NCBI GenBank assembly: GCA_037903475.1
Contig: JBAJFG010000039.1
Coordinates: 868,001-932,000 of the forward strand
Source of the DNA: Ancylostoma caninum
Lineage: Eukaryota; Nematoda; Chromadorea; Rhabditida; Ancylostomatidae
Direction: 5' to 3'
Length of the DNA: 64,000 bases
Each line of letters begins with the position of its first letter. Within the stretch, counting starts at the first letter, position 1. Under the pieces are notes generated by a model that saw nothing but the letters and a program-made list of their open reading frames with translations, did not search any database and was not told the DNA's origin. Positions 38,801 through 50,118 of the stretch are shown here, one piece after another. The position numbers and the translations under genes are program-made.

Positions 38801-40994
38801 GAAATTCAATAGTTTCACCCTACGGCGCACCATTCCCATTATGAAAGTAATCCAAGCCATGGAGTTCACCCTACTGGTCAAAGAACAGGTGATTGGACGA
38901 ATACGGTAATTTTTTACTAGAGTAGCGGTTTTATGTTCTGAGAGGACGAAATATGAGAGAAGAAATACAAAATATAGGCAAAGAATAATGCTTATAACTT
39001 GTAACTTGGACGTTTTTTTTTTGGGATAAATCAATATACCAGTGCTGATAAAAGCTATCAAAACAACCGTCTTACAAATGTTTAGGTCAGACACTCTATT
39101 ATGAATTTATGGTGAAAAATGTAAACAGAAGTAATTACTCGTACTGCATTGTATGTCTATGTATTGTTGCAGACATGGCGGGGTATGTGAGAAAAGATAG
39201 GTTTAACTGTCCAAATTTAAGGCATTTGTGTCCTATTCCTTCTTTTCCATTCCTGATATTCTTTCATTATTTCTCCCATCTAGGAGTGAACGAGGATTTT
39301 CACACAGTGGTGGTTATATTTGCTTTCGTTATACCCTTGCTTGCCCAGCTTTGGACTTCCCTTCCCTTCCCATCCCCCCTCCCCCCCCCCCCCTCCCTTC
39401 AGTGGTGAGTAACGGAAATCCTCTACTATCTCCTCAGCTTCCGTAAATGTAAACAGTATGGAACGGAAGCTGAGCCTTCTTTCCTTGTTTTTTTTCCTTG
39501 AACTTGAAATGTTACCCGCTTTGGATCCGTTGCTGGTAAACTCAAGGAAGGCCCCACCTCAAGACCACAAGGTGATGCCTTATAGGTTTCCCACATTTTC
39601 TTAAGATTTCCAGCAGCGAATGTGAACAAAATGATGCCACTTTTACCAGGAGAAGAAAAAAATGTAAAAAATATTTCCAGGAGGTACACATTCGAGCTTT
39701 CGGAAGTAAAAGTTCACCAACCTCGTCGCTGCCTTTTCTGCCTGACCGAGAACGCAGAACGGCTCTTCTGACGGATCATCAATGGTCTTTGAGATCATTG
39801 ATCCAGACACTGAAATCCAAAAACGCCTTAATTTTTCCAAAAAAAAAAACATGAGAATTCAACACAAATTTTCCGGGAAGAAATTGAAAAAAAAGCTATC
39901 AAGAGATCAACAAACCTTCGCAGGTACCATTAGGTAACTGCTCGAACCCGTCACGACATGCGCAACTCTTCGCCCCGTCATCCCAGATTTTACAGTAAGA
40001 CGATCGCAGATCACATTTGGCACATTCTGAATGAACGAATCGTTTTTTCACTACCGTAATTCTTACGAGATATAGGTGAATTAGCCAGCAGTGACTAGCG
40101 CCCAAAAACCACTAAGCCACCCATGGAAAAACCAATTCCATAGACGGAATGGAGGATTTGCATTGTTCGCGCATTAAAATTTCATTCGGCATGGATGGAG
40201 GAGTAATACATAGTGGTATCCAAAGCGACAAGTACGTACATGGCCTAGAAATTCAAGGATCGGACCCACTTTCACTCACTCCCGGCTCGGAACATGGGGA
40301 AGGGGACCTACGTATAGCAGTTCCACGTCTGACCACGTTTCCGATCCTTAAGGAAATTTCCAACCTTTTTTTTCAAAATTCTTCCAGTGCATGCAAATAT
40401 GCTGCGAAATTCTCTTGCTAGGATGAAAACGTGCCTCATAGACAATAAGCTGACCCAGAGTAAGTTGTCTCTTGGGGAATGCCGAGGTTATGAAATGGAA
40501 TTTAGGTTTCTTTTATTATTTAGCTATTAACACTTGTATTAAAAACTTACTGAAGCATAAAACGCACAGAATAGCGAGCAAGCAAAAAAAGTACTCCATC
40601 GCTAATATTTCTACCTGAGGCTGACCGACTCGCTAAGCACTTCGAATGGTGCTTCTGGTAATAGTAAAATCGAGTAAAACGATTGTGATTGCCTGATTTC
40701 TCCAAAATTATAGTAATAACCACATACAGAGGAGTGTACATAGCTTTTAGAATAAGGGCGGCACACTCCCCTTACCCCCCCCCCTTTCCCCTCCCCCTAG
40801 ATAAAAACGTGCAAAGATTCCTCGTCACTATGAGGAAATCCATGATCGCCCTCGACCCCTATGGTCTCCCAGACGAGCAAAAATATCTCACCTTCGTCTA
40901 AGGCTGCTACTAGTGAAACAGTGAAGGTAAGGATAAAGGTGAAGGCCATAGCGGCTATAATACAGGCATAGTGCACAGGAATCTGGAAAAACAT
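29841..40994 (-). CDS. Cys-loop ligand-gated anion channel subunit with N-terminal EGF-like module
   Basis: Seventeen exons with fully matching phases, in transcription order: 40994-40892, 40026-39916, 39809-39722, 38251-38074, 37896-37809, 37689-37611, 37473-37438, 37179-37113, 36920-36789, 36638-36564, 36480-36355, 36028-35919, 35864-35777, 35255-35172, 34247-34098, 34050-34022, 29925-29841. They encode 542 residues. These comprise a signal peptide (1-31), an EGF-like module (C36-C70), a ligand-binding domain starting near [12 protein letters not shown], a Cys-loop [15 protein letters not shown] (223-237), M1 (about 306-329), M2 (337-357) preceded by the PAR motif of anion channels, M3 (about 366-390), a long M3-M4 loop and M4 ([13 protein letters not shown]). 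The C-loop lacks the second disulphide of glycine and glutamate channels. The subunit should assemble into a pentameric neurotransmitter-gated channel at the surface of nerve or muscle. The ligand is unknown; GABA or a biogenic amine is possible. Less certain points are the 37896 acceptor, the 47-bp intron 34051-34097 and the true first exon. Confidence 0.88.
30248..30407. repeat. Palindromic MITE copy in the last channel intron
   Basis: The left part (GCATCATTGAGATTGC) is matched in inverted orientation by CTGGGTAATCTCAATGATGG at 30340-30359. A second partial inverted end (TTGGGTAATCTCAATGAT) follows at 30383-30400. It belongs to the family at 32573, 32922, 52219, 52467 and 54910. Confidence 0.6.
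32573..32686. repeat. Palindromic MITE, best preserved copy
   Basis: The ends are GGATGCATCACTGACATTAC and GTAATCTTAGTGATGC..GCGGCC, inverted relative to each other. The core contains GTTAACACGTTTACCCTG, a block repeated in the other copies. It lies in the 4.1-kb last intron of the channel gene. The length of about 115 bp with no coding capacity fits a MITE. Confidence 0.65.
32750..33010. repeat. Two further MITE-related segments in the channel intron
   Basis: The segment 32922-33010 has the ends GGCCGTATGCATCATGGAGA and CCCTGGGTAATGTTGAACAT in inverted orientation. The segment 32750-32890 contains several TTACCC and GGGTAA blocks and a GTTAACC core but is rearranged. Confidence 0.5.
36957..37101. 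repeat. (GAAT)n tetranucleotide microsatellite
   Basis: About 145 bp of tandem GAAT units, roughly 36 copies with a few variant units (GGAT, GATC, GAAC). It fills most of the 192-bp intron between exons 37113-37179 and 36789-36920 of the channel gene. Only about 11 bp separate it from the donor site and about 36 bp from the acceptor. Open frames of poly His-Ser-Phe-Ile across it are artefacts. Confidence 0.95.
39371..39398 (-). repeat. C/G homopolymer tract, potential G-quadruplex
   Basis: C6-T-C13-T-C3 on the plus strand. On the coding strand of the channel gene this is four or more runs of at least three G, satisfying the simple G-quadruplex pattern. It sits in the intron after the third exon. 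Confidence 0.7.
39916..40026 (-). other. EGF-like module exon of the channel gene
   Basis: This 111-bp exon encodes one complete six-cysteine module with spacing C-x2-C-x6-C-x9-C-x-C-x12-C. The C-x-C-x2-G-F...C ending is typical of EGF domains. It also contains an N-glycosylation sequon (NGT). It begins and ends at phase 1 introns, the symmetric arrangement usual for shuffled EGF exons. It joins in frame to exons on both sides. It lacks the acidic pattern of calcium-binding EGF domains. Confidence 0.75.
40768..40797 (-). repeat. Second C/G tract, potential G-quadruplex
   Basis: Runs of 4, 10, 4 and 5 C separated by 2-3 or fewer bases, in the intron immediately after the signal-peptide exon of the channel gene. 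The G-rich strand is again the transcript-like strand. Confidence 0.65.
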
Positions 40995-41330
40995 GGATTA
41001 GAAATAATTAGGCTTGTGAGTTGCGAAAAAATATGGACAAAGAGGGCGGAAACACGCACAAAAACTGGAAAATTAGCGGAAAAATTGGCTCTGCAACTTT
41101 CCAGAACCACCTATAGATATGAGAACTGATCCAGGAGATTGAGTATGACGAGGACACGTGTAATAAAAGCAATTTTTTCCGGGAAAAACTGGAAAAAGCA
41201 AGCAGATGAAATGTAGTGACGAAAGAATTTTCTGGAATGATGTCGTCTACAACAGCATCAGATTGAAAAGCGCCTCACGTCATCGAAACCATATTACTCC
41301 AAGGACTACAAGCGGTTTAATTAACCTCAC

Positions 41331-41577
41331 CGGATGCTATACTGCGTAAAGGCTCTTCCGTTGCTAAATTGGTCGTAGAAGGGCAGTAAAAATGGATAGT
41401 TTCCAATATCGTATGTACTAGAAACAATATGAATAGGAGATTAGAAATTCTGTAAATTTTCTTCTGAATAGATCTAGAGCAATTGAGAAATTGGAATATC
41501 CGAAAAATTGGTTTTGAATTGGCATACCTAAGGACAATGGTTAAAATTGTGTCCACGGATGGCCTTGAAATGATATC
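41331..41577 (-). other. Possible unassigned exon pair
   Basis: Segments 41577-41528 and 41417-41331 have GT-AG borders and agree in phase (2 to 2). They would encode DIISRPSVDTILTIVLS followed by TYDIGNYPFLLPFYDQF and more. The ILTxxLSxYD pattern faintly recalls the start of a Cys-loop ligand-binding domain. The phase does not allow direct joining to the next exon at 40994, and no further exons were found, so this may be chance. Confidence 0.2.
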
Positions 41578-44126
41578 CTGCATCCAAAAAATTATAAATT
41601 CTCATTTTTGACACAAAACGCTTACTTAGTGATATTTTTCCACATTTGACTGCGTGAGACACCGGTGACTCACCCGGACATTGGGCCACACCTGTCACTT
41701 ACCTCTATGTTTTATTTTTTGGCAGCATACATTTTCAGAAGAAGCTAGATTAGTATTATAGCATGTTCAGTTAAGCATTGGTGCATGCAAGTAACATTCG
41801 GCAATTAAACTTGACCAGAAGGGTTATGTCGTGTGGAAAAGGAGGCGTGGCTTACTGAAACTTGGGAAATAAAACCACTCAGGTCTTCCAGAATTATAGA
41901 CAGGATAGTTTGAAGAAGTTATTAGAAATACAGACCTCACTATAGTGCATTGTACAGAAATTTTTGGACTTTCTCTAGTGGAGAGTATTACACCTTCAAC
42001 TTTTTTTTCATACATTACAGTTTTCATGGGCGGAGCGTACCCATTTTCCCAAGAGAATTCACCTGATTTGAACGAGTTTACGATCAACCCGATAACTTTC
42101 ACAAATATGAGCACAGCAATATTTGAATAATTATTCCTTTCTTGATTAGCACATAAAGAAGCACCTCGAGTCGATGAACAAATAAACAAACAATTAGCCC
42201 AACAAATGAGTAAATGTTTCGAAAAGGTACTGGCACTAGTGATTTCCTCCCATTATTTCGTGCTCTAATTCACTGATGTACATATAAAAACTGATAACTG
42301 TGATATGAAAGAGAAAGGAGGTGAGTACAATATGCTCCAGGCATCTATGAACACCGCTCACCTCAAAGTAATCGGTACATTTTATACTATATCTAAGGAA
42401 GGGGCGTGTCTTGTGATGAACATCTCAAATTCCCTACTACTCAAATATTCAGACGTTTTCTTCTCGGTGGAACAAAATACACAGGGATATTCACGTCATT
42501 TGGCCTATAATTCACATTCATAGAGCTTCCGTGCTCCCCCTAATCCAGAACTGCTCAATCCAGGATTGGGATTCATGAAACAAAGTAAACTATCGATGGC
42601 TAATGTGATTGGCTACCCGATAGATCACCTAGTACGTATGAGGAGACGCAGGACATGAAAGATGGCTTGTGAATCTGGTTTTGCCTACATATGGGTTCAG
42701 ATAAGCTGTTGAAAAATTCATGGAAGTCCACCTAATCCAGATTTGAGAGGTCCAGGAATTCAAGAGGGTTAACGTTTCGAGTTAAACAAAACTTCCCAGG
42801 ACAAACATCGCTCCTGGATTCCTTTCAAGCGTTTATACTTCCACCCCCGGCTACTGTGAATCATCTGACTATGTTTTCCATTCGAAGAGCCCTACGAAAT
42901 GTCGACTTTTCAAAAAACCATTTTACATAATTGAGGGCGCATTGGAGCGGAGAATCGAACAACACAGAATTGATTCGCTCCGAGACCGAACGTGTCGTAG
43001 AATTTAGCGAGTTTTTCTAATATTTTTCCATAATTTCATAAAGGTACAAGTAAGTTCGAGCACAAAAATTGCTCTAAAGAGGTCAGCGAGGCCATTTTGT
43101 AGAAAAAGTTGTGGGCGTTCACTTGATTCAGTTCAATCCAGAAAAAAAGCACGTCTTGAAGGAAAGAAAGAAGAGCAGGATAGCAAGTAAAAAGGGAAAA
43201 TGTGAAAAAAAAACAGCATATAAAGTAAGCAGCCGAATTGACACAAAGGTCCTGAAATTAAATCGGAGAAAATAGAAACTCTTGGGTAACTGTAGTAACA
43301 GCATTTGGGAATTTTTTGTATATGCTCTTTAAAGGTCGGTATCTTCCACATATGTTTTCTTGGCATCTAGCTAAGTTGCTCAGAAGATTGTAGATCGTCT
43401 TTACCTATATATTCTCTGGAAACAAGTTTTAAAAGCGTTGAAAATCTTTAGCATAGAAAAAACTGAGCTCACTGAACTTTGCCAGCCATTTGCTTGAAAA
43501 TTTCTGGTGAAATCGTTTTGAACCAGGACGAGTGGTTCCACGGATGGGAACAAAAAAACAATTGTAGGAGGTCACGATTCAACAATGGCTCCACTATGAA
43601 AGAAGGTGTCTGGTGAGTGCTAATCGGAGTTCTGGAGTGTTTTCACTTCGTGCATCATTATTGTCTGGCCCGAATGAACGAAAAAAAAACACGATGGAAT
43701 GAACAATACAAGCCTAGTGAGTATAGAAGTGAGTGAGAAAATTCGCAACAAAAAAAAACATTGTTAGAATTGAAGGGAATTTTTGGATTGAGGGAAACTC
43801 GGGAAAAAGCAGAGAAATCCAAATTCTCCTGGAACCTATGTACTGATAAATATAATATTATGTGCCTGAGGTATCTTTCGTTGCCCTCTGATTTTCCAGA
43901 AAGGCTACTGTGACTGGGAATGCGCCAAAAGTCTCCCCTAGGGATCGAATCCCGCCTTTAAATTTACTTTGCTGCATTCACTGAAGAACAGGGTCGATGT
44001 TTCCGCCTCATGACGAATAACAACGTCACGTAGATTGCTTGACAAGTCACTGAAATTCCGAGACACAGTAAAAATGGCTGTTAATTTCATTCCCATTTGC
44101 TATGCTGCGATACGGAACGCTTTAAT
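41578..44126. other. Upstream region of the channel gene, nothing assigned
   Basis: There is a possible untranslated exon ending at a CATAGAG/GTAAGTG donor near 41705 on the minus strand. A 121-codon minus-strand frame at 41824-42189 has no recognisable domain. A B-box-like GGATCGAATCC near 43943 has no A box at tRNA spacing. The 5' end of the channel transcript is not resolved. Confidence 0.3.
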
Positions 44127-44397
44127 GGGAGGCGGTCGAGACGTACGCCGCGACGCGACCGCGCCGCATGCTTGTGCTCCTTAGATCCAGGTTATTCCTC
44201 CGATTCGACGCAGTAGATGACATCGGTCACTAGCTCGTTATAGCTTATAAACTCCGAGAACATTCATCTGTCCCACTCAAGCTTAGAAAACTTCCTTGTT
44301 TCACTGCAGCACTGCTCGAGCCATTGAAAGCTGCAGCCGCGACGCGCACATGAATCGACCAATCACAGTGCAGCAGCGTACCTCTTGTCACGCAGCC
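44127..44397 (+). mobile_element. 271-bp MITE, copy 1
   Basis: It starts GGGAGGCGGTCGAGACGTAC and ends CTCTTGTCACGCAGCC. The termini are imperfect inverted repeats sharing GGG..GCG and GTACGCxGC. It is flanked by the direct repeat CGCTTTAAT (44118-44126 and 44398-44406), a 9-bp or 8-bp target duplication. A related copy with the same ends lies at 59731-59990. The duplication length suggests a Mutator-like or hAT-like origin. There is no coding capacity. Confidence 0.7.
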
Positions 44398-44406
44398 CGC
44401 TTTAAT

Positions 44407-47400
44407 TGGCGGAAAATAGTGCGTAGAAAATAAGAAAAACAACTTATTCAGAAAATGAGAGAAAAAATGGATTCAGAACCTCCGTATGCCCCTAAGGCTC
44501 TACGCCATGACCATCGGCCACCAATCGCCACAATAGTTTCTATAGCTCAAGTGAAACGGGAAATTTTTTCCAAAAAGAATTCTATGTATATTTCGGGGCA
44601 TTTTTTAAAGAAGAACAAAGAATATTTCTCCGAAAAATTGGTTGATTGGTTGATTTGCAGCTACAAATGTCAAGAGATTACCATATATGTAACATTTCCA
44701 GAAGTTTCATAGATGAATAATTGCTGTCAAACGCGCGTTTCCTAGTGACAAATCCATTTTTTTTCTGAAATTCTGCCCAGTGTCGAGCGAATCGAACAAA
44801 ATTCGAATTGTTACTCGAATAATCGGATATACTCAGTTATGTAAAATCTATATGCCGCTTCATACTCTTGTAATGGAGGAATAAAAGGAAAATTTCGTCA
44901 TCGTACAAGGTTTTAGCTCTTGTATTATTGCTATGTATTGCATATTCAGATACTTGATTGAGATTTGCATAATATTGAATTTCGCAAAAAAAATGGCCTC
45001 TTTGAAAGAAAGAAGAATATAGTATCTGGTGAAATAAAGGAGGGAATTATTTAACAGCAAATCCGAGAGCATTTCAGCCAAGAATCTCGGAAACTGAAAG
45101 CATTTGTGTAGTGGGCGGAGCAACCTCTTGGGGGGGGGGGACACAACGAGAACAAATCCAGAAAGAATCCTCGAGGATTCTCGTATCCACTCAGAAAACA
45201 TTGGATTTGCTCATTGTTAGAAGAAGGTTGTTCGTGAAGATGTTCTGCTACTTCAAAAGTGACTTCTCTCTGGAAATAACCCCGTAGCTCCAGGAAGTTT
45301 TGAATAAGAAAATACTTATAGTTAGGTTAGAAATTCAGGATAATCTGTTTGAGAAGGAAACAACCATGAACAGCGATGAATTCATGAAGAAAAAACTTTT
45401 TCATAATGTGTATGCACATAGGTCCAGCAATAAATAACGGGAGTACAAAAATAAAAAATAATAATAGAGGAAGAAAACTCTTTATCGCCTCTACAAGAGG
45501 AGCAAGAAGGTATAAGAATGCAAAATTTGCGCAAAAGAAGATAGCTCTAAATAGATTCTCTGATCTCAAGCAGATTAAATGCACAGAACCTATACGAAAA
45601 CAAAAACAATGTAAACACTTGGAATAGCTAAGAAAGTAATGGTTCCAAGACAAAAAAAGGAAAGAGGTTGGGGTTCCATGGAAAATTCTGGGTTGAATCA
45701 TGTGTATTCAGAAAAGAATCCTTTCTTCTTGAGCCTTCCTTTGTTAGTATTTGTTGAATGAAAAAACAAAAAGTGCTCCGGAATGTCATTAGCAGTAATC
45801 CAGAAAATTATCGAATTCCTGGAAAACCTCATCAGTGCACTCCTGTTTCCTTGAAGTAAATACAAGCGATGAACTAGTTTTTGTAACTGATCCCACCTCA
45901 GGACAACTGACACAAAAGTCAAGAACTACTGGTCATATCACATTTCTTACAAGTCAACGTCTGAGAAATGGATACTGGATCACTTACAAGTGCACTTTTT
46001 TACGACACAAATTAAAGATGTCCGAAGATACGGATTAGGGTTAGTTGTCCAAGGACAATTATGATAACAAAACAGCTGAAAGTAATTGAACTGTCGAGAA
46101 AGTATTCTATGATGCTGCAGTCTTGAAGTCTCATTTGATAATAGCTTGTATTGTCGAGAAAGTGGTCACGAGTTTCGAAATTAAAAAATTCAGAGATAAA
46201 TTTCGGAGAAATTAAGAAGCTGTCGTGAAAACAGTCATAAATTGAGGGACAATTTTTCCGGGGAATTAATGCAATTTTTTCGAAAACAATACCTATTTTC
46301 GTATGAATATGCTAGCAAAGGTCGGCAAATGAGGCTACGGTAGCTATGCGGCCATGAGAGCAATTATTACGCTTAAATTACTCATGAATTAGATCTTGAA
46401 CAATAGAAATCCGTGCAGGAATCAATGCGCAAGTGACAGGATAAGTGCATCGAGGCAGCTGCAAATTGCGGGACGAACATCGGCAGCCTCACGGTGCTTA
46501 ACGAGCATATTCTGAACTAAAGCCACCTCACTTCATTTGGTTAGGTAGTATTTTAGTAATTTTAGTAATTAGTACGCATGAGACCGAATTACGTATGAGA
46601 TTTGAGCGAACTCGAATATTCGACTTTGAATGAGTTGAAAATTCGAGTGTTCATGAAAAAAGGGAGGGAACAATATGGCACTGGAAGAGAGATTAGGAGA
46701 TTTTCAGAACGTTTTGTTTCGCCACTTTTTTTATAGATGAAATATTTGTACTGTAAATTATGCTAGCTAATTATGCAAATAAAGAGGAGTCTATCCGATA
46801 GCTCACGTGGCCTCAAGATTCAATAGCTCTTTATATTTATTACTTATAGAGAAAAAACTAGAAAAAAATACTACAGCCGTTACAATAGGCCTTAACCAGG
46901 CATAAAAGGCCTTAAGAAATTTTGCTTCATTTTTCTACCCTAACACATTAAGCAGAAGCATTAACGATGCTGAAGAATGTGAGAACTACGTAGATCTCTC
47001 TGTACTAGTTTTTGACTATGAGGAAAAACAAACACTTGCATCACTTATCATCATTACCATCCGTCATCATCAATCATCACTAGAATGATCATAATCAATC
47101 ATCACTAAAAATCAGGGAAATGTGCTTCTCCGCATGAGTTAGTTATTTCAACACAGGAACATTAACAATGAGGAAGTTTTTATAAAGGTATAAGCGGTAA
47201 CTTGGAAATGAAGATATAGGTTTCAAAAAAAGGTTAAGTAAAATAGTACATACACATACTTAGGTGTGACACAGGTGACCTGTGGTTTCCAAAAAAATCT
47301 CGAGAGAAGGTGCAAGAAATTAAGTTTAATAATTAGTCGAATTGACTTGGAATTCAAGCGTCACCGATGGAATTTCTTTGGAATTAACTGGAAAAGTTCA

Positions 47401-49975
47401 AGCAATATCCGTGGCCGGTGTTCAAAATGCGCGACCTGCTCAATATTTACCCGGAAAAAAAGAAGTAAGGAAATCCAGAATTCACCAGGAAATAGGACCG
47501 GTAGGAGGATGCTAATTCAAGTCTCATTTTTCCAGTACGCAAAAGTTTTCCGGAAATTCTCGAAAAATCGTCGGTGTATACCTAGCACAAAAGGTAATTT
47601 ATCAAGTAATGGTTACTTGTACAAGGAAGTCGTGAAAATTATGTGAATAAATACTGACTTGGGTTGTCTGTGCCACAATAGTGTGCAGGTCTGAAGAGTG
47701 ACGAAGATGAAGCTAATTACGAAACATAGTTGTAGATCATCGTTCCCTTTCGAGGAAAACAAAAACGATAAAGCAAGGAAAATTCGCTGGGAAATATGAC
47801 AAAAACAGCAGAACAATAAAGAGGAAGGATGATTCCAGAGCAGCTCTCCGACAAATAGACGAGTCGGCAGCGCAAGGACAACGAGGTAACCCCGCCCAGT
47901 TCTCGGATTTCACGACAATTTCTAACAGGTGTTTAGTATAGGTGAGGATAAGCTGACATCTTCGTCGAGCACTATGTTCTCAGGTGATCCTGTGGAATGT
48001 TCTGGAGAGAATAAGAAACAATTAGGTAGTAGTGGAGTAAGCCCATGGCTTAAGCCTTAGACGTAGGAAACCGGAAAGTACGAAACATATATTAGAATCC
48101 ACGAGTTTTTATGGATTCCCATGGATTTTCTTGGACTTCACGTGAAAAAGTGCTGTGCCTACACTAGCAGCTACTGAATAAATCACTATTGGTCCATGAG
48201 CACTTTTTTCCACCTAAACATGTCCTGGAAGAGCCTGAAGGGCTACTACACCACAGCCCAGCTCCTCAAGGGCTCGTTGAATCGAGGACACCTCCAGAAT
48301 GTTTATAGACGTGGCATTAGCGACGGCCACTTTGTCGTGCCACACCCCGCACACAAAGGGACAATCTGGTCATATGAATATTCAAGGAGGCTTTGCACGA
48401 CGTACTCTTTACGTCAACATTTGTGAACTTTTGCGTGTCTGGACAACTGACAAAAGTGCCCAAGGCTATAAGATGTGGGTTTATACTAGACGGCATAGCT
48501 CTGGTCACTCTGCTAGCAGAAAAACTAGCAAAATTCTGCAACTAAGCCTACTGTACACGTTGCTCTCGAAGAAGTATGTCAGAGTAGAGCTTCAGAAGGG
48601 CTAACATACTACCAGAGCTTGTTATGCCCAAATGTAGGAATATTTATGTAACTATTATATTTATGTGGGTTACAACAAAAAATAATGAAGGAATACATCA
48701 CACAAATATGGTGGATAGGTAAATTCATTCGGTAAGGGGTCTGCGTAAAAGAATTATTACGTAGACGAATGCGTGCGCAGGATTCACTCTACCGCTATTG
48801 ACTCCTACGAGCCCTAATGGCCTTTTATGGACTCCCATTGTCCCCTACAGATCTCCATGAACCCGAACGACACCCTGGCTGGTAGTAAACCTCCGACGTC
48901 GTGAACTCTTAGCTGCCAATATGTGTTGACAGTGCCCATCACATTTGTAGCGAGATGTTCGTGAACTTCCTATGATAAAGAGTGCGATCTCGTTGATGTC
49001 GCGACATTGTTGGAAGCTAAGTTCAATGATTATATCGCTAAAGTGGTTCGGAGTCTTGTTCATAGCCTGTATTTGTGGAAATGTGAGCAGGAAACGTAAG
49101 AACATCGGCCGCAAATCATTAGAGCCACAAGAAACTTTTCTCCTTAAAAAATAGCAAGATTCCGACCATTCCCTCTGAGTGGACTTTTTCCAACGTCATC
49201 TCAGTTCCGCGTCACGACTACGTATTCCTTGAATATTATGAATGAGGCTCATTATTGAGTCTCGCCCAATGACACACCTTTTTTCAATGAGTGCTGCTAT
49301 CACTGAAACTTCCAGGAAGCTCTGATCTTCCCTCTGCAAACGTTGCAGCTCAGAAATATCAGGATTACAAGTGTAGCGCAGGTAATTAATGGTAATAATT
49401 GTGTCTCTTTGGTTCAGAGTAACCAAGGATAGGGTTAGCTTTCTCATAAAAAAATGCTACTGCAAAATTAGAGGGAGCAATGAGAACGTTACAAGACCTG
49501 TATGAGATAAAGCTGTCCATGATCTGTATGAGAATGAGAACGACCTAAAAGCAGACCGGACCGTTAAGTGTACATGTGAGGCGGTACCTCTCACCTATCA
49601 TTGGCTAATGCTATAGAGGTACCGCCCAGGATTCCATTTCTCTCTCAAAGCGATCCACAATTTATGTACATATTAACAATTTTTGAATATTCTGCATGGT
49701 TGAGATTTATTGCCTTGCTTTTTCGTGATTAACCCAGGCGATAAGTTCCTAGAAAGCAAATTTCCTCAAAGGATTCTTCTTTTCTCTGTTTAAACTGCAT
49801 ACAGGCTACGCTACTACTTCGTAGGTTGTGATAGATTTGGCTAAAATTACCGTAACCGCAACAAAAGCTTCTAGAAAAGCGGAAGATTGCTGTTCAGACC
49901 ATCTGCTGCGATAAATATCACAAAACATAAGTCAAAGTATTCCAAAAAGAAGCTGGTCATCACTTCATTTTCAAT
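44407..49975. other. Non-coding region, no gene recognised
   Basis: Open frames occur at 45327-45701 (minus, 124 codons, very hydrophobic), 47266-47646 (plus, 126 codons) and 48196-48604 (plus, two overlapping frames). None resembles a known family. The 48196-48604 stretch has GC and codon patterns closer to coding DNA and may be a decayed mobile-element fragment. A G12 tract lies near 45130. Confidence 0.35.
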
Positions 49976-50007
49976 TTTATAGTGTCTGCGGTCGCAGACA
50001 CTATAAA
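49976..50007. repeat. Perfect 15-bp-arm hairpin
   Basis: Arms 49976-49990 and 49993-50007 are exact complements (TTTATAGTGTCTGCG and its reverse complement) with a two-base spacer. No longer element could be defined around it. It could be a cruciform-forming site or the end-to-end junction of a small inverted element. Confidence 0.85.
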
Positions 50008-50118
50008 CGACTCGGTCTGTCCATGTCTCTGAAATCGCGCGGGGATCACTTGTGGAGGGATCACTTTATTTTTCTAACAAATAGTGATACTTACAACGAA
50101 CGCAGTATATACGAAATA

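Noticed and set aside
40070..40125. A-box-like GTGGCTTAGTGG on the minus strand
   Set aside because: No B box at tRNA or SINE spacing, so not called as a SINE or tRNA.
43935..43960. B-box-like GGATTCGATCC
   Set aside because: No A box upstream on either strand. The motif is nearly palindromic and can arise by chance.
45327..45701. 124-codon hydrophobic minus-strand frame
   Set aside because: It looked like a chemoreceptor fragment, but there is no conserved motif or adjacent exon. T-rich DNA easily yields such frames.
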